37,972 nt of DNA from Verrucomicrobia bacterium SCGC AAA164-E04 (GTDB lineage: Bacteria > Verrucomicrobiota > Verrucomicrobiia > Limisphaerales > AAA164-E04), in the NCBI GenBank assembly GCA_000383715.1, contig KB912034.1:14465-52436 (forward strand), written 5' to 3'. The translations under genes and the position numbers were made by a program. Below are positions 9,460-17,848 of this stretch, piece after piece. The notes beneath the pieces are model-generated. The model ran no database searches and was not told where the DNA came from. It saw only the letters and a program-made list of their open reading frames with translations. Position 1 is the first letter of the stretch. Every line of letters begins with the position of its first letter.

Positions 9460-11544
9460 ATGCAAAGTATCCTATTGCGAAAAGCAATCCTAAGCACAAC
9501 GATCGTTGCCTTGTTACTGGATGCCACTGCAGGACATCGCCTGCTCGCCGTTGAGCCGCAGCCCGCATTCCGAATGGCTTGCATCTTCACGGACCACATG
9601 GTTCTCCAGCGCGATCAGCCCCTGCCGGTTTGGGGCTGGGCCGCGCCCGGTCGCGTTGTCATCGTGGAAGTTGGCCCGCACTCCTCCCGCACCCGTACGA
9701 ACGCGGAAGGGCGCTGGCGCCTCACCCTGCCGCGCCTCGAAAGCGGCAAAGGTTCTCTGACGATGACCGTCAAGGCTGGCGATGAGACCATTCGCCTCAC
9801 CGACATCCTCGTGGGCGAAGTCTGGCTTTGCTCCGGCCAGTCCAACATGGAAATGACCGTTCACGAATCTGCCGACGGTAAAGCTGAAGTCAAAGCAGCC
9901 AACCACCCCAGCATCCGGCTTTTCAATATTCCGCGACCCGCCGCCATGGCCAGTGATCCACAGGACGACGTGGTCGGCCAATGGCAAGCCTGTTCGCCCG
10001 AGAGCATCGCGGACTTCTCTGCGGTCGGCTACTACTTCGGACGCGAAATCCACCAGTCCATCAATGTGCCTGTCGGACTCATCAGCGCCTCGTGGGGTGG
10101 AACGATCATTGAAACCTGGACACGTCACGAAGAAATCTCGCGCCTGCCCGGCATGACCGAACGCATCGCCGATGCCCAGGATATTCACCGGGACCCGACG
10201 GTGGTTCCGCAAGACATGACCGCCAGCGAAAAACGCGCCGCGGAGATCCACCTGGCCGACTTCAAGTCGAAAGCCGAATACAAACTCGCTTTCAAAGCCA
10301 GCCAAGAACTTGCTGCGAAGAGCCGTCAGGCATTCAACGAGGCGAGAGCCAACGACGCACTCGCTCACAAAATGACGCGTCCTGACCTTGATCTCAGCAG
10401 TTGGAAAATCATGGAAATCCCCAACCGATGGGGAGAAGCGGGTCTGCCCGACTTCAGGGGCATGGTTTGGTTCCGCAAGACCATTGACGTTCCCGCATCG
10501 TGGGCGGGCAAGCACCTCGTGCTGCACCTTGACCGCATCTACGAAGGCGACGTCACGTGGTTCAACGGCGAGCAAGTGGGCGCCACCATCATCGCCAACT
10601 ATTCCAAGCAGCGCGTTTACAGCATCCCTGCCAACCTGATCAAAACCGGCGACAACACCATCACCGTGCGTGTCGTCGACACGTTTCGCCCCCGCGGCAT
10701 GTCGGGCAAAGCCGACGCCATGGCTCTCTGTGTCGCCGGTTCCGAGGAAACGGATCGCATCGGTCTGGCCGGTTCCTGGTATTACAAGCCAGGTGTCCAA
10801 CTCCGCGCCTCGCTCCCTTATCCCGACGACCATGTCAACCTCCCCACGCTTCTTTACAACACGATGATTCACCCCCTTGTCCCTTTCGGTATCCGTGGCA
10901 TCATCTGGTACCAGGGCGAGAATAACCACGGCGACGGCATGCTCTACTTCGACAAAATGCAGGCACTCATCCAATCCTGGCGCAACGTCTTCCTCCGTCC
11001 CGACGCCCCCTTCTATTTCGTGCAGATCGCTCCCTATCGCTATGGCGGCGACATGGTGGAATACACTCTCCCCGAGCTCTGGGAGGCCCAGACCGCCGCG
11101 ATGGACATTCCCCACACTGGCATGGCCGTCATCTCGGATATCGGCCACGTCAACTGGCTCCATCCCAGCAACAAGCAAGGCGTTGGGAAACGCCTCGCGC
11201 TCTGGGCTCTTGCCAAGGACTACGGCCAAGACGACCTCGTCTACTCCGGTCCCCTCTATAAATCGATGGCTATCGAAGGTAGCAAAATTCGCCTGAGTTT
11301 CAACTATACGGGAAGCGGGCTCGTTTCGCGCGATGCCAAGCCCCTCGACTGGTTTGAAATTGCGGGTGAAGACGGGAAATTCGTCAAGGCCCAAGCCTTG
11401 ATCGACGGCCATACCGTTGTCGTCTCCAGCGACGCCATCGTCAAACCGACCGCAGCAAGGTTCGCCTGGCACCAGGTAGCCGTACCAAACCTCATGAACA
11501 AGGAGGGATTGCCCGCGGGCCCCTTTCGAACGCATCAGCCGTAG
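9460..11544 (+). CDS. Sialate O-acetylesterase-like SGNH hydrolase, secreted
   Basis: 694 residues from the ATG at 9460, which has GGAGG 12 bases upstream and begins a signal peptide ('MQSILLRKAILSTTIVALLL'); the frame stays open upstream to 9370. The SGNH nucleophile is Ser128 in 'CSGQSNMEM'. Block III-like 'WYQGENN' is at 483 and the catalytic His is H568 in 'LHPSNKQGVGKRLA'. A beta-sandwich domain (about 310-425, 'WFRKTIDVPASWAGKHLVLHL') is inserted between the SGNH halves, as usual in this family. It ends on the typical 'GLPAGPFRT'. The enzyme would remove O-acetyl groups from sialic acids or other acetylated sugars. By eye the gene is clearly GC-richer (about 60-65% in sampled lines) than its neighbours, hinting at separate origin. 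The long antisense open frame here is a by-product of that composition. Confidence 0.92.
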   Translation: MQSILLRKAILSTTIVALLLDATAGHRLLAVEPQPAFRMACIFTDHMVLQRDQPLPVWGWAAPGRVVIVEVGPHSSRTRTNAEGRWRLTLPRLESGKGSLTMTVKAGDETIRLTDILVGEVWLCSGQSNMEMTVHESADGKAEVKAANHPSIRLFNIPRPAAMASDPQDDVVGQWQACSPESIADFSAVGYYFGREIHQSINVPVGLISASWGGTIIETWTRHEEISRLPGMTERIADAQDIHRDPTVVPQDMTASEKRAAEIHLADFKSKAEYKLAFKASQELAAKSRQAFNEARANDALAHKMTRPDLDLSSWKIMEIPNRWGEAGLPDFRGMVWFRKTIDVPASWAGKHLVLHLDRIYEGDVTWFNGEQVGATIIANYSKQRVYSIPANLIKTGDNTITVRVVDTFRPRGMSGKADAMALCVAGSEETDRIGLAGSWYYKPGVQLRASLPYPDDHVNLPTLLYNTMIHPLVPFGIRGIIWYQGENNHGDGMLYFDKMQALIQSWRNVFLRPDAPFYFVQIAPYRYGGDMVEYTLPELWEAQTAAMDIPHTGMAVISDIGHVNWLHPSNKQGVGKRLALWALAKDYGQDDLVYSGPLYKSMAIEGSKIRLSFNYTGSGLVSRDAKPLDWFEIAGEDGKFVKAQALIDGHTVVVSSDAIVKPTAARFAWHQVAVPNLMNKEGLPAGPFRTHQP

Positions 11545-11627
11545 ATCTTGCGATTGTCAAATCGGAGAGTATGCCTGACGCTACCTCGCGTTTTAGCTGC
11601 TATTGTTTCTTTTCCATGATCTGTTTA

Positions 11628-11808
11628 ATGAAACACCTCCTGCTCACAACTATCGCAGCCGTGGTGGTGCTATGGAGTGATTTTCTGCGTATCGATATGT
11701 GTTGCACACCTACCAGTGGATATTCCGCCACTCGGACAGCATGTAAATAAAGACTGGCTTACCAAGATCGTTCAGCTTGATGGGACCGTCGGTCTGGGCG
11801 AAGGATGA
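11628..11808 (+). pseudogene. Frameshifted remnant of a small secreted or lipoprotein gene
   Basis: An ATG at 11628 opens a signal-peptide-like start ('MKHLLLTTIAAVVVL'), then runs 40 codons to a stop at 11750 with non-protein-like sequence. A second + frame entered near the 'GTGGTGGTG' run stays open to 11808 and reads more naturally ('HLPVDIPPLGQHVNKDWL'). The best explanation is a small exported-protein gene broken by an indel. From memory, the opening resembles ankyrin lipoprotein starts in Verrucomicrobiota; I could not check this. Confidence 0.4.
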
Positions 11809-12163
11809 TCGGTAATCGTTCTGTCATGCCAAAGTCAGGATCTGTCTCCTGACTCCGGAAACAGCCTTTGGAAACGTCGACTGTCCGAGTCAGTGAGAAA
11901 TGAAATGAGCTGAGCACCGCCAACAACTGTCGTATTATCTGTTTTGGTTTGAACGGCGACCCGCGCACGTCCGAGCATTTCGCATAAGGGTGATCTTGCT
12001 TTTGATGGAACTTCTGAGACAATCACGCCTGTTATCCAGAGACAAGTGACGCATGCTCATGGGCGACTTGATTCGCTCATATCGCTTCGAACAACCTTTC
12101 GGTGTTCGGGGGCCTGAAGCTGTGGAAGCTTGATGAAGTGTCGATTTAAAACAAAGATTGCTT
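11809..12163. other. Non-coding stretch with one hairpin
   Basis: No supported gene. The only clear structure is a perfect 8-bp stem with a 6-base loop (AGTCAGGA at 11833-11840, TCCTGACT at 11847-11854). No T-run follows on either strand, so it is not a convincing terminator. Short open frames on both strands lack ribosome binding sites and family resemblance. The right end must contain the promoter or leader of the operon starting at 12164, but no clear -35/-10 pair could be picked. Confidence 0.4.
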
Positions 12164-13606
12164 ATGTTTTCGCCTCGCTATTGTCGGTCGTATTGGACTT
12201 TTGTTGTCCTTTTCATGGTGGTTCTTTTCCACGTTGATCCTGCTGCCCGCGCACAAGAACCTCGCCCCTTGTTTGTAGAGGGATACACCGGAAAAGTCAG
12301 TTACGTGCCGGGGGAAACAGTGAGTCTGCACGTGTCCACTTCAGCCTCGGTTTTCAATGCGGAAATTTTCCGGCTGGGAGGAGAGGACAAAAAGGTGTGG
12401 GCTCAGGAAGGCATTGAGGGACAGGTATCCAATGTGCCGGGAAATGCCTCATCCCATGGTTGTGAGTGGCCTGTTTCTCTGGAAATCCCCATCCCATTGG
12501 ATATGCAGAGTGGGTACTACGAAGTGCGATTGCGGGCCAGTGACCGAGGTGGCAAATATGTGCAGCGCAACCGGCGTCATGCAGAAGGAACCTGCTTCTT
12601 CATTGTACGATCCGCTCAACCTGGAAAGGACACACGCATATTGCTGCAGCTTTCAACCAATACCTACAATGCCTACAATAACTGGGGAGGTTTCAGCCTC
12701 TACGGGTTTCATGGAGCAGGGGGGAATCAGGGACATCGAGTATCCTTTGATCGACCTCCGAGCAGTCTTTATAATAACTGGGAACGTCCATTTGTGCAGT
12801 GGGCCGAGACCCATGGGTATGTACTTGATTTCGCAGCGAACAACGATCTGGAATTCCATCCCGAACTGCTCTCCTCCTACAAACTGGTGCTCAGCCTGGG
12901 CCATGACGAATATTGGTCGGCTCCCATGAGGGATCATTTGGAATCCTTCATCACGGAGGGTGGCAATGTGGCGTTTTTCAGTGGTAATACCTGTTGCTGG
13001 CAAATCCGCAACGAAGCCAAGGGGCGTGCTTCGACGTGTTGGAAACAGAACTTTCACTCTGATCCGGTGTATCAGGCCAGAAAAGGGAATGACCTCTTGT
13101 CGTCGCTTTGGAGCCATCATCTGGTGGGGCGTCCTGAGAACACACTGACGGGCGTGGGTTTTTTGTGGGGTGGATATCACCGAAGTCATGGGCAGTACAT
13201 GGATGGCAGTGGCGCCTACACGGTGCATCGTCCGGAGCATTGGGTGTTTGCTGGAACGAGTCTGAAGCAAAAGGATGTGTTTGGTGGCAAGGACAGCATC
13301 GTTGGATACGAATGCGATGGCTGCGAGATTACTTGGAAGGACGGGTTGCCGTTTCCAACATATCAGGATGGAACACCCCCCTCGTTTCAAATCCTCGGCA
13401 CAGCACCTGCCAGATGGCATCCCGATGATTGTCAATGGTACGACCAATGGGAAAACGGCCGTGCAGGCAATGCGGTGTTGGGGATTTATGCGCGTGGTGG
13501 CACCGTGTTCACCTGCGGGAGTACGGACTGGTCACATGGGTTGACAGGGAAGGATCCGATCGTGGAGCAGATCACCAGGAACGTTCTCAACCGATTGTCA
13601 GAATAA
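12164..13606 (+). CDS. N,N-dimethylformamidase large-subunit-like secreted protein
   Basis: 480 residues from the ATG at 12164 (a TTG six bases upstream is also in frame). The signal peptide runs to about residue 30 ('FVVLFMVVLFHVDPAARA'). A first beta domain (about 35-150) begins 'VEGYTGKVSYVPGETVSLHVS'. The rest resembles the C-terminal domain of the N,N-dimethylformamidase beta-subunit family, with 'STNTYNAYNNWGG', the hallmark 'LSLGHDEYWS' (His247) and 'GGNVAFFSGNTCCWQ' in a glutamine-amidotransferase-like fold. The true enzyme hydrolyses dimethylformamide with an iron centre; activity on a small amide is not implied for this exported homologue. It lies 19 bases before the sialidase-like gene and heads the three-gene operon. 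The ribosome binding site is weak. Family placement is good, substrate unknown. Confidence 0.8.
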   Translation: MFSPRYCRSYWTFVVLFMVVLFHVDPAARAQEPRPLFVEGYTGKVSYVPGETVSLHVSTSASVFNAEIFRLGGEDKKVWAQEGIEGQVSNVPGNASSHGCEWPVSLEIPIPLDMQSGYYEVRLRASDRGGKYVQRNRRHAEGTCFFIVRSAQPGKDTRILLQLSTNTYNAYNNWGGFSLYGFHGAGGNQGHRVSFDRPPSSLYNNWERPFVQWAETHGYVLDFAANNDLEFHPELLSSYKLVLSLGHDEYWSAPMRDHLESFITEGGNVAFFSGNTCCWQIRNEAKGRASTCWKQNFHSDPVYQARKGNDLLSSLWSHHLVGRPENTLTGVGFLWGGYHRSHGQYMDGSGAYTVHRPEHWVFAGTSLKQKDVFGGKDSIVGYECDGCEITWKDGLPFPTYQDGTPPSFQILGTAPARWHPDDCQWYDQWENGRAGNAVLGIYARGGTVFTCGSTDWSHGLTGKDPIVEQITRNVLNRLSE

Positions 13607-13625
13607 AATACCCATAGAGATTGCG

Positions 13626-14819
13626 ATGATGAAATATATCGGATGTTTGATCTCCCTGTGCCTGCTCGTCAGTGCCACCAGCTCAGCCATCATGGCTCAG
13701 TCACTCGAGGAACCGGAGGGTTCATCCAGCCTTCCTTCGGGTCTTCACAAAGCCATGCTTCTGAAACCTGGGCCGGGGAATCCCCGAAACAGTGAAGGTG
13801 ATTTCATTCAACTCAGGGATGGGCGACTTTTGTTTGTCTATTCTCATTTTACGGATGGGAGCAGCGACCATGCATCGGCCTTTCTCGCCAGCCGTATATC
13901 CAGTGACGGAGGGCAGACATGGTCGGACAAGGACGCAATCATCCTGAGCAATGAAGGTGGTTTCAATATCATGTCCGTTTCCCTGCTGCGTTTGGTCAAT
14001 GGGCAAATCGCCATGTTTTATTTGCGAAAGAACTCAATGGAAGATTGTCGACCATGGATGCGTATCTCCACCGACGAAGCCCTTACCTGGAGTGAGCCGG
14101 TCGAGGTGATTACCGATCAGGTCGGGTATTACGTTCTGAACAATGACCGTGTCATACAACTGAAGAGTGGAAGGTTGATTTGCCCGGTGGCCCTGCATCA
14201 TTTGCCGGAATATGAACAGCCTGACTGGAAAGGTCTTTTAATGTGCTATGTTTCCGACGATTCAGGCATGACATGGAAACGCAGCGCTTCGGTTCTCAAG
14301 GGAACAAACCGTGATGGATCACGAACAACCTTTCAGGAGCCGGGCGTGATTGAATTAAAAGACCGACGCCTGATGATGTGGGTGCGTTCCGACGGAGGCA
14401 GTCAGTATTTGAGTTGGTCAGAAGACGAAGGCAATACATGGTCTCAACCTGTTCCCAGTGAAATCCGCTCCCCCGTATCACCTGCCAGCATGGAACGCAT
14501 TCCCGGAACAGGTGATTTGTTGCTGGTCTGGAATGATCATGCCGATATTCCAGAAGTGTTGAAAAGACGACGCACGCCTTTGAGTGTTGCCATCTCCAGA
14601 GATGAAGGGCGGCATTGGACCCGGAGTGTGGCCTTGGAAAATGATCCCGAGGGCTGGTATTGTTATACGGCCATTGAATGCATGGGGGACCATGTGATCC
14701 TTGGACACAGTGCCGGCGATCGTCGCACAGGTGGTTTGAATTGTCTGCAAGTGACGCGTTTTGAAGTGTCATGGCTTTACGAAGTTTTAGGGGAACCACA
14801 AAAGGTTCGGACGCAATGA
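13626..14819 (+). CDS. BNR-repeat sialidase-like exo-glycosidase, secreted
   Basis: 397 residues with a signal peptide ('MMKYIGCLISLCLLVSATSSAIMA', cut near 24). The six-bladed sialidase propeller shows five Asp-box motifs: SSDGGQTW at 92, STDEALTW at 148, SDDSGMTW at 210, SEDEGNTW at 265 and SRDEGRHW at 324. The opening 'NPRNSEGDFIQLRDGRLLFVYS' is typical of the BNR_2 exo-alpha-sialidase-like family common in Planctomycetota and Verrucomicrobiota. Specificity in that family is poorly settled, so true sialic acid release is inference; the nearby sialate O-acetylesterase supports it. The stop overlaps a candidate sulfatase ATG (ATGA, 14816-14819), indicating translational coupling. An ATG three bases downstream of the chosen start is equally possible. 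Confidence 0.9.
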   Translation: MMKYIGCLISLCLLVSATSSAIMAQSLEEPEGSSSLPSGLHKAMLLKPGPGNPRNSEGDFIQLRDGRLLFVYSHFTDGSSDHASAFLASRISSDGGQTWSDKDAIILSNEGGFNIMSVSLLRLVNGQIAMFYLRKNSMEDCRPWMRISTDEALTWSEPVEVITDQVGYYVLNNDRVIQLKSGRLICPVALHHLPEYEQPDWKGLLMCYVSDDSGMTWKRSASVLKGTNRDGSRTTFQEPGVIELKDRRLMMWVRSDGGSQYLSWSEDEGNTWSQPVPSEIRSPVSPASMERIPGTGDLLLVWNDHADIPEVLKRRRTPLSVAISRDEGRHWTRSVALENDPEGWYCYTAIECMGDHVILGHSAGDRRTGGLNCLQVTRFEVSWLYEVLGEPQKVRTQ

Positions 14820-16339
14820 AAAGGGGAAGTATGATCCAGTTTGTTATTCATCGTATTCAAGGCGCTGCAGCGGTTGTTCGCGGGACACCTTTCATCAAGA
14901 TGTGGAGTCGGAGCATGTTTCAGGTGGCTTGTCTGTTGATCGTCTTGGGAATGAGCGCCCTTGCAGGAGCAGGCGAGCGGCAGCCCAACCTTGTTGTTCT
15001 TTTTGCCGATGACCTTGGCTACGGTGAGCTGAGCTGTCAGGGCAACCCGGAGATTCCAACCCCTCATATTGATTCGATTGCGCGCAACGGGGTTCGCTTC
15101 ACCTCGGGATATGTGGCTGGCCCCAATTGCAGTCCATCCCGTGCGGGCCTTCTTACCGGGCGCACTCCGACGCGATTTGGCTATGAATTCAACCCCACCG
15201 GTGCGCTCAATGAGGAACCTGGCTTTGGCCTGCCCTCGAAGGAAATCACGATTGCCGAGGCGCTGCATGATGCGGGCTACACCACCGGTCTGATCGGTAA
15301 GTGGCATCAGGGGGGCACCGCCAGGTATCACCCTTTCAGGCATGGTTTCGACGAGTTCTTCGGTTTCACGCATGAGGGACACTACTTCGTTCCGCCACCC
15401 TACAGAGGCGTGACCACCTTGCTCCGCCGCAAGACACTTCCGGGTGGGGCGAAAGGCCTCTGGACGGGGAAAGGCGAACTGCACTACCACGACATTCTGG
15501 GGAGCGATGAACCAGACTACAACGCCAACAACCCCATCGTGCGCGGCGGTCAGCCCGTGGTCGAAACGGAATACCTGACCGATGCTCTCACCCGTGAGGC
15601 GGTTGATTTCATTGATCGTCACGACGACAAGCCTTTCTTTCTCTACCTTGCCTACAATGCCGTCCATAGTCCTCTGCAGGGAGCGGATGCCTACATGAAG
15701 AAATTCGCGCACATCAAAGACATGCATCGCCGCATTTTCGCGGCCATGCTGGCAAACATGGACGACAGCGTGGGTTCGGTATTGCAGCAGTTGCGGAAAT
15801 CGGGACAGGAAGAAAACACAATCGTCTTCTTTTTGAGTGACAATGGTGGTCCGACCAGAGAACTGACTTCGTCCAACCTCCCTTTGCGAGGGTCCAAGGG
15901 GCAGATGTATGAAGGTGCCATTCGGGTGCCTTTCATGGTGCAGTGGAAAGGTAGGATTCCCGCGGGGCAGATCTACGACCGGCCGGTCAGTTCGTTTGAT
16001 ATTTTTGGCACGGCTGCGGCGCAATGCGACGGAGTCCGCAAACCGGAGCAGGTGGAAGGTGTTGACCTGGTCCCCTATCTCACAGGCCAGCGCAATGGTG
16101 CGCCCCACGAAAGTCTCTTCTGGCGTCAAGGCGGAAAGACGGCCCTGCGTCACGGTGACTGGAAGCTGGTGCGCATGGGCAGGCGTTTGACTTCCGTTCA
16201 GGCAAAATGGGAACTCTACGACCTCTCGGAAGACATCTCCGAGACCAAGAACCTTGCTGGCACACATCCCGACCGCCTTGCCGAACTGGTCAGGATCTGG
16301 TCTCAGTTCAACGGCGAAATGAGTGATCCTTTGTTCTAA
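14816..16339 (+). CDS. Formylglycine-dependent sulfatase (arylsulfatase family S1), secreted
   Basis: 507 residues from the ATG that overlaps the sialidase stop. Alternatives are 14831, with a better AAGGGG site, and 14900, which gives the neatest signal peptide ('MWSRSMFQVACLLIVLG...AGA'). The frame is also open to 14771. The catalytic signature is Cys105 in 'NCSPSRAGLLTGRTPTR', where C-x-P-S-R is the site for formylglycine conversion. Metal ligands are D65 and D66 in 'FADDLGYG' and D342/N343 in 'SDNGG'. 'LIGKWHQGG' supplies the usual Lys/His pair, and the C-terminal 'LYDLSEDISETKNLAG' is complete. It removes sulfate esters from glycans in the periplasm or outside. With the upstream sialidase-like and esterase genes it points to sulfated, acetylated glycans. 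The maturation enzyme is not encoded in this window. Confidence 0.93.
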   Translation: MKRGSMIQFVIHRIQGAAAVVRGTPFIKMWSRSMFQVACLLIVLGMSALAGAGERQPNLVVLFADDLGYGELSCQGNPEIPTPHIDSIARNGVRFTSGYVAGPNCSPSRAGLLTGRTPTRFGYEFNPTGALNEEPGFGLPSKEITIAEALHDAGYTTGLIGKWHQGGTARYHPFRHGFDEFFGFTHEGHYFVPPPYRGVTTLLRRKTLPGGAKGLWTGKGELHYHDILGSDEPDYNANNPIVRGGQPVVETEYLTDALTREAVDFIDRHDDKPFFLYLAYNAVHSPLQGADAYMKKFAHIKDMHRRIFAAMLANMDDSVGSVLQQLRKSGQEENTIVFFLSDNGGPTRELTSSNLPLRGSKGQMYEGAIRVPFMVQWKGRIPAGQIYDRPVSSFDIFGTAAAQCDGVRKPEQVEGVDLVPYLTGQRNGAPHESLFWRQGGKTALRHGDWKLVRMGRRLTSVQAKWELYDLSEDISETKNLAGTHPDRLAELVRIWSQFNGEMSDPLF

Positions 16340-16401
16340 ATTTGGTCATGCTCATCCTGATCCCTGATGAAATAGGTAGGTCCGTCGCCAGCCTTCATGG
16401 A

Positions 16402-16435
16402 ACCCACACACTTGTTGACGACAAAAAATGTGGGT
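16402..16435 (+). terminator. Weak hairpin after the sulfatase operon
   Basis: ACCCACA (16402-16408) can pair with TGTGGGT (16429-16435) across a 20-base loop that contains an A-run, followed by CTTTG rather than a proper T-tract. It lies 63 bases after the sulfatase stop. It may help termination but is a poor match to an intrinsic terminator. Confidence 0.3.
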
Positions 16436-16501
16436 CTTTGATTGTAGCATTATTTTCTGGCTTCAATGATCCTCGACGTATGACTTGAAAAACACAGTCC
16501 C

Positions 16502-16933
16502 ATGGCCAAACCTGTCCTTCATCGTATTCAAATTGTTCTGGCGATCGCTCTCGGAATACCCTTCATCATGATTGGTCTTGAGCATTTTATTAGGCCTGCG
16601 CCCTTTGATGCCATTGTGCCTGCCTATCTTGGGTCTCCGCGTTTCTGGACCCTTGCCAGCGGCGTCGTGGAAGTGCTCCTTGGCATCGGCATCATGCTGC
16701 CACCCTGGCGAAGATGGGCTGCTCTTTTTCTAGCTGTGTTTTTGGTGTGTGTGTATCCGGCAAACCTGAACATGTGGCTGAACGACATCCCATTCAATGG
16801 ACAGGTACTCAGCCACAAGGCACACGTTCTGCGTCTTTTCATTCAACTGCTGCTGATTTGTCTGGCGCTTTGGCTTGCCGATTGGCGAAAAGGGGCAGCC
16901 AGTAAGGCTACTGTCATCAGTAACGAGGATTAA
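16502..16933 (+). CDS. DoxX-like four-helix membrane protein
   Basis: 143 residues with four predicted membrane helices at about 8-27, 49-68, 72-90 and 108-126. The first helix is followed by 'GLEHFIRPAPFDAIVP', and 'GVVEVLLGIGIMLPPWRRWAALFLAVFL' in the middle matches the DoxX family pattern. The family is loosely linked to redox and respiratory functions, and no specific activity can be read here. The gene sits 162 bases after the sulfatase stop behind a weak hairpin, so it probably has its own promoter. No strong ribosome binding site is visible before the ATG. Family call good, role unknown. Confidence 0.8.
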   Translation: MAKPVLHRIQIVLAIALGIPFIMIGLEHFIRPAPFDAIVPAYLGSPRFWTLASGVVEVLLGIGIMLPPWRRWAALFLAVFLVCVYPANLNMWLNDIPFNGQVLSHKAHVLRLFIQLLLICLALWLADWRKGAASKATVISNED

Positions 16934-16974
16934 GCGCATTTGAGAAGGACTGGAAAGTTGGTTGACTCAATACA

Positions 16975-17011
16975 GCTTTGTGATACAAAGCACAAAGTCC
17001 TGCTTTGTGCT
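16975..17011. repeat. Pair of adjacent CTTTGT/ACAAAG hairpins (REP-like)
   Basis: Two overlapping perfect stems share the same core. The first is GCTTTGT/ACAAAGC with a 3-base loop (16975-16991). The second is AGCACAAAG/CTTTGTGCT with a 5-base loop TCCTG (16989-17011). Another CAAAG follows at 17013-17017. They fill the 105-base gap between the DoxX-like and ankyrin lipoprotein genes. No T-tract follows, so this looks more like an extragenic palindromic repeat or mRNA-stability element than a terminator. Confidence 0.6.
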
Positions 17012-17038
17012 GCAAAGTAATAATCCGAACATTTATAG

Positions 17039-17848
17039 ATGAAACAATTGGACATGAAGTACTTCCTTTCAACACTGGTGGCCATTTTGCTGATGGGTTG
17101 CGATCTACACATAGATTCCGTCTATCTGGGGCGCTCGGAATCGGCCCTTCTGGGTGATGTTGGCTCTGGAGATATCGAAGCTGTGCAAGCGTATCTGGAC
17201 AATGGTGGAAACGTCAATCTGCAGGATGAACAGGGCAATACGCCTCTGCACCGTGCCGCGAATGCCGACTGGAAAGGCAGTCATCTTGAAATGGTGAAGT
17301 TGCTGATTGAAAGAGGAGCCAATGTGAATGCCATCGATGACACACATCATGCGCCTTTGCATCTGGCCAGTCATGCAGCAACAGCCGCATTACTGATTGA
17401 GGCAGGTGCGCGTGTGAATGCCAGAACACAGCGCACGGGAGAGACCCTTGTGTTTTCAGCGGCCAGTGGGGCAGCGCAGGGTGCTGAAAAGAGTTATCAG
17501 TGTTACCTAAATCTGACGAAGCTTCTCATTTCAAAAGGTGCTGATGTGAACATGAAACTCAGGTCGGGAGATGAGCGTCTTAGAGCCACTAGTGGCATCG
17601 AGGAGAAACCTTACCATGCGAAGACGGGAGATACACCCTTGCACGAAGTGGCGAGGAGCTATTCGGAAAAGCACGCGATGGTGCTTTGCGAATTGCTGAT
17701 CCAGCAGGGGGCGAACATCAACGAGACAAATATTCTTGGTCACACACCTCTGGATGAAGCGCTTGCAAATCAAAGAAATCAAACCGCCGATTTTTTCCGC
17801 AAGCTCGGAGCTGAAACAGGCGAAGACTTGGAAGCCGAGGCTGAATGA
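17039..17848 (+). CDS. Ankyrin-repeat lipoprotein
   Basis: 269 residues. The N-terminus is a lipoprotein signal with lipobox 'LLMGC' (Cys21 from the ATG at 17039; an ATG at 17054 gives a shorter signal). The body is a run of about five ankyrin units with typical 'GNTPLHRAA', 'MVKLLIERGANVNAIDD', 'LTKLLISKGADVN', 'DTPLHEVA' and 'LCELLIQQGANIN' elements. It ends 'TADFFRKLGAETGEDLEAE', a close relative of the ending of the remnant at 4229-4438. It should be anchored in a membrane facing the periplasm as a protein-binding scaffold; the partner is unknown. No operon partner is evident: the DoxX-like gene is 105 bases upstream, separated by hairpins. The region after its stop has no clear terminator. 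Confidence 0.88.
   Translation: MKQLDMKYFLSTLVAILLMGCDLHIDSVYLGRSESALLGDVGSGDIEAVQAYLDNGGNVNLQDEQGNTPLHRAANADWKGSHLEMVKLLIERGANVNAIDDTHHAPLHLASHAATAALLIEAGARVNARTQRTGETLVFSAASGAAQGAEKSYQCYLNLTKLLISKGADVNMKLRSGDERLRATSGIEEKPYHAKTGDTPLHEVARSYSEKHAMVLCELLIQQGANINETNILGHTPLDEALANQRNQTADFFRKLGAETGEDLEAEAE

Noticed and set aside
9514..11535. 673-codon open frame antisense to the sialate O-acetylesterase
   Set aside because: No family resemblance. It mirrors the codon structure of a GC-rich gene with all catalytic motifs on the other strand.
12029..12042. 14-base identity (CTGTTATCCAGAGA) shared with 32379-32392
   Set aside because: In 38 kb a few 14-base matches are expected by chance, and flanking bases do not align.
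12131..12235. Short frame from ATG 12133 with a hydrophobic stretch overlapping the dimethylformamidase-like start
   Set aside because: Thirty-odd codons out of frame with the signal peptide; no ribosome binding site or homologue suggested.
14777..16267. 496-codon open frame antisense to the sulfatase
   Set aside because: Same explanation: the + strand has a complete sulfatase with its active-site motif, and the antisense product looks like nothing known.
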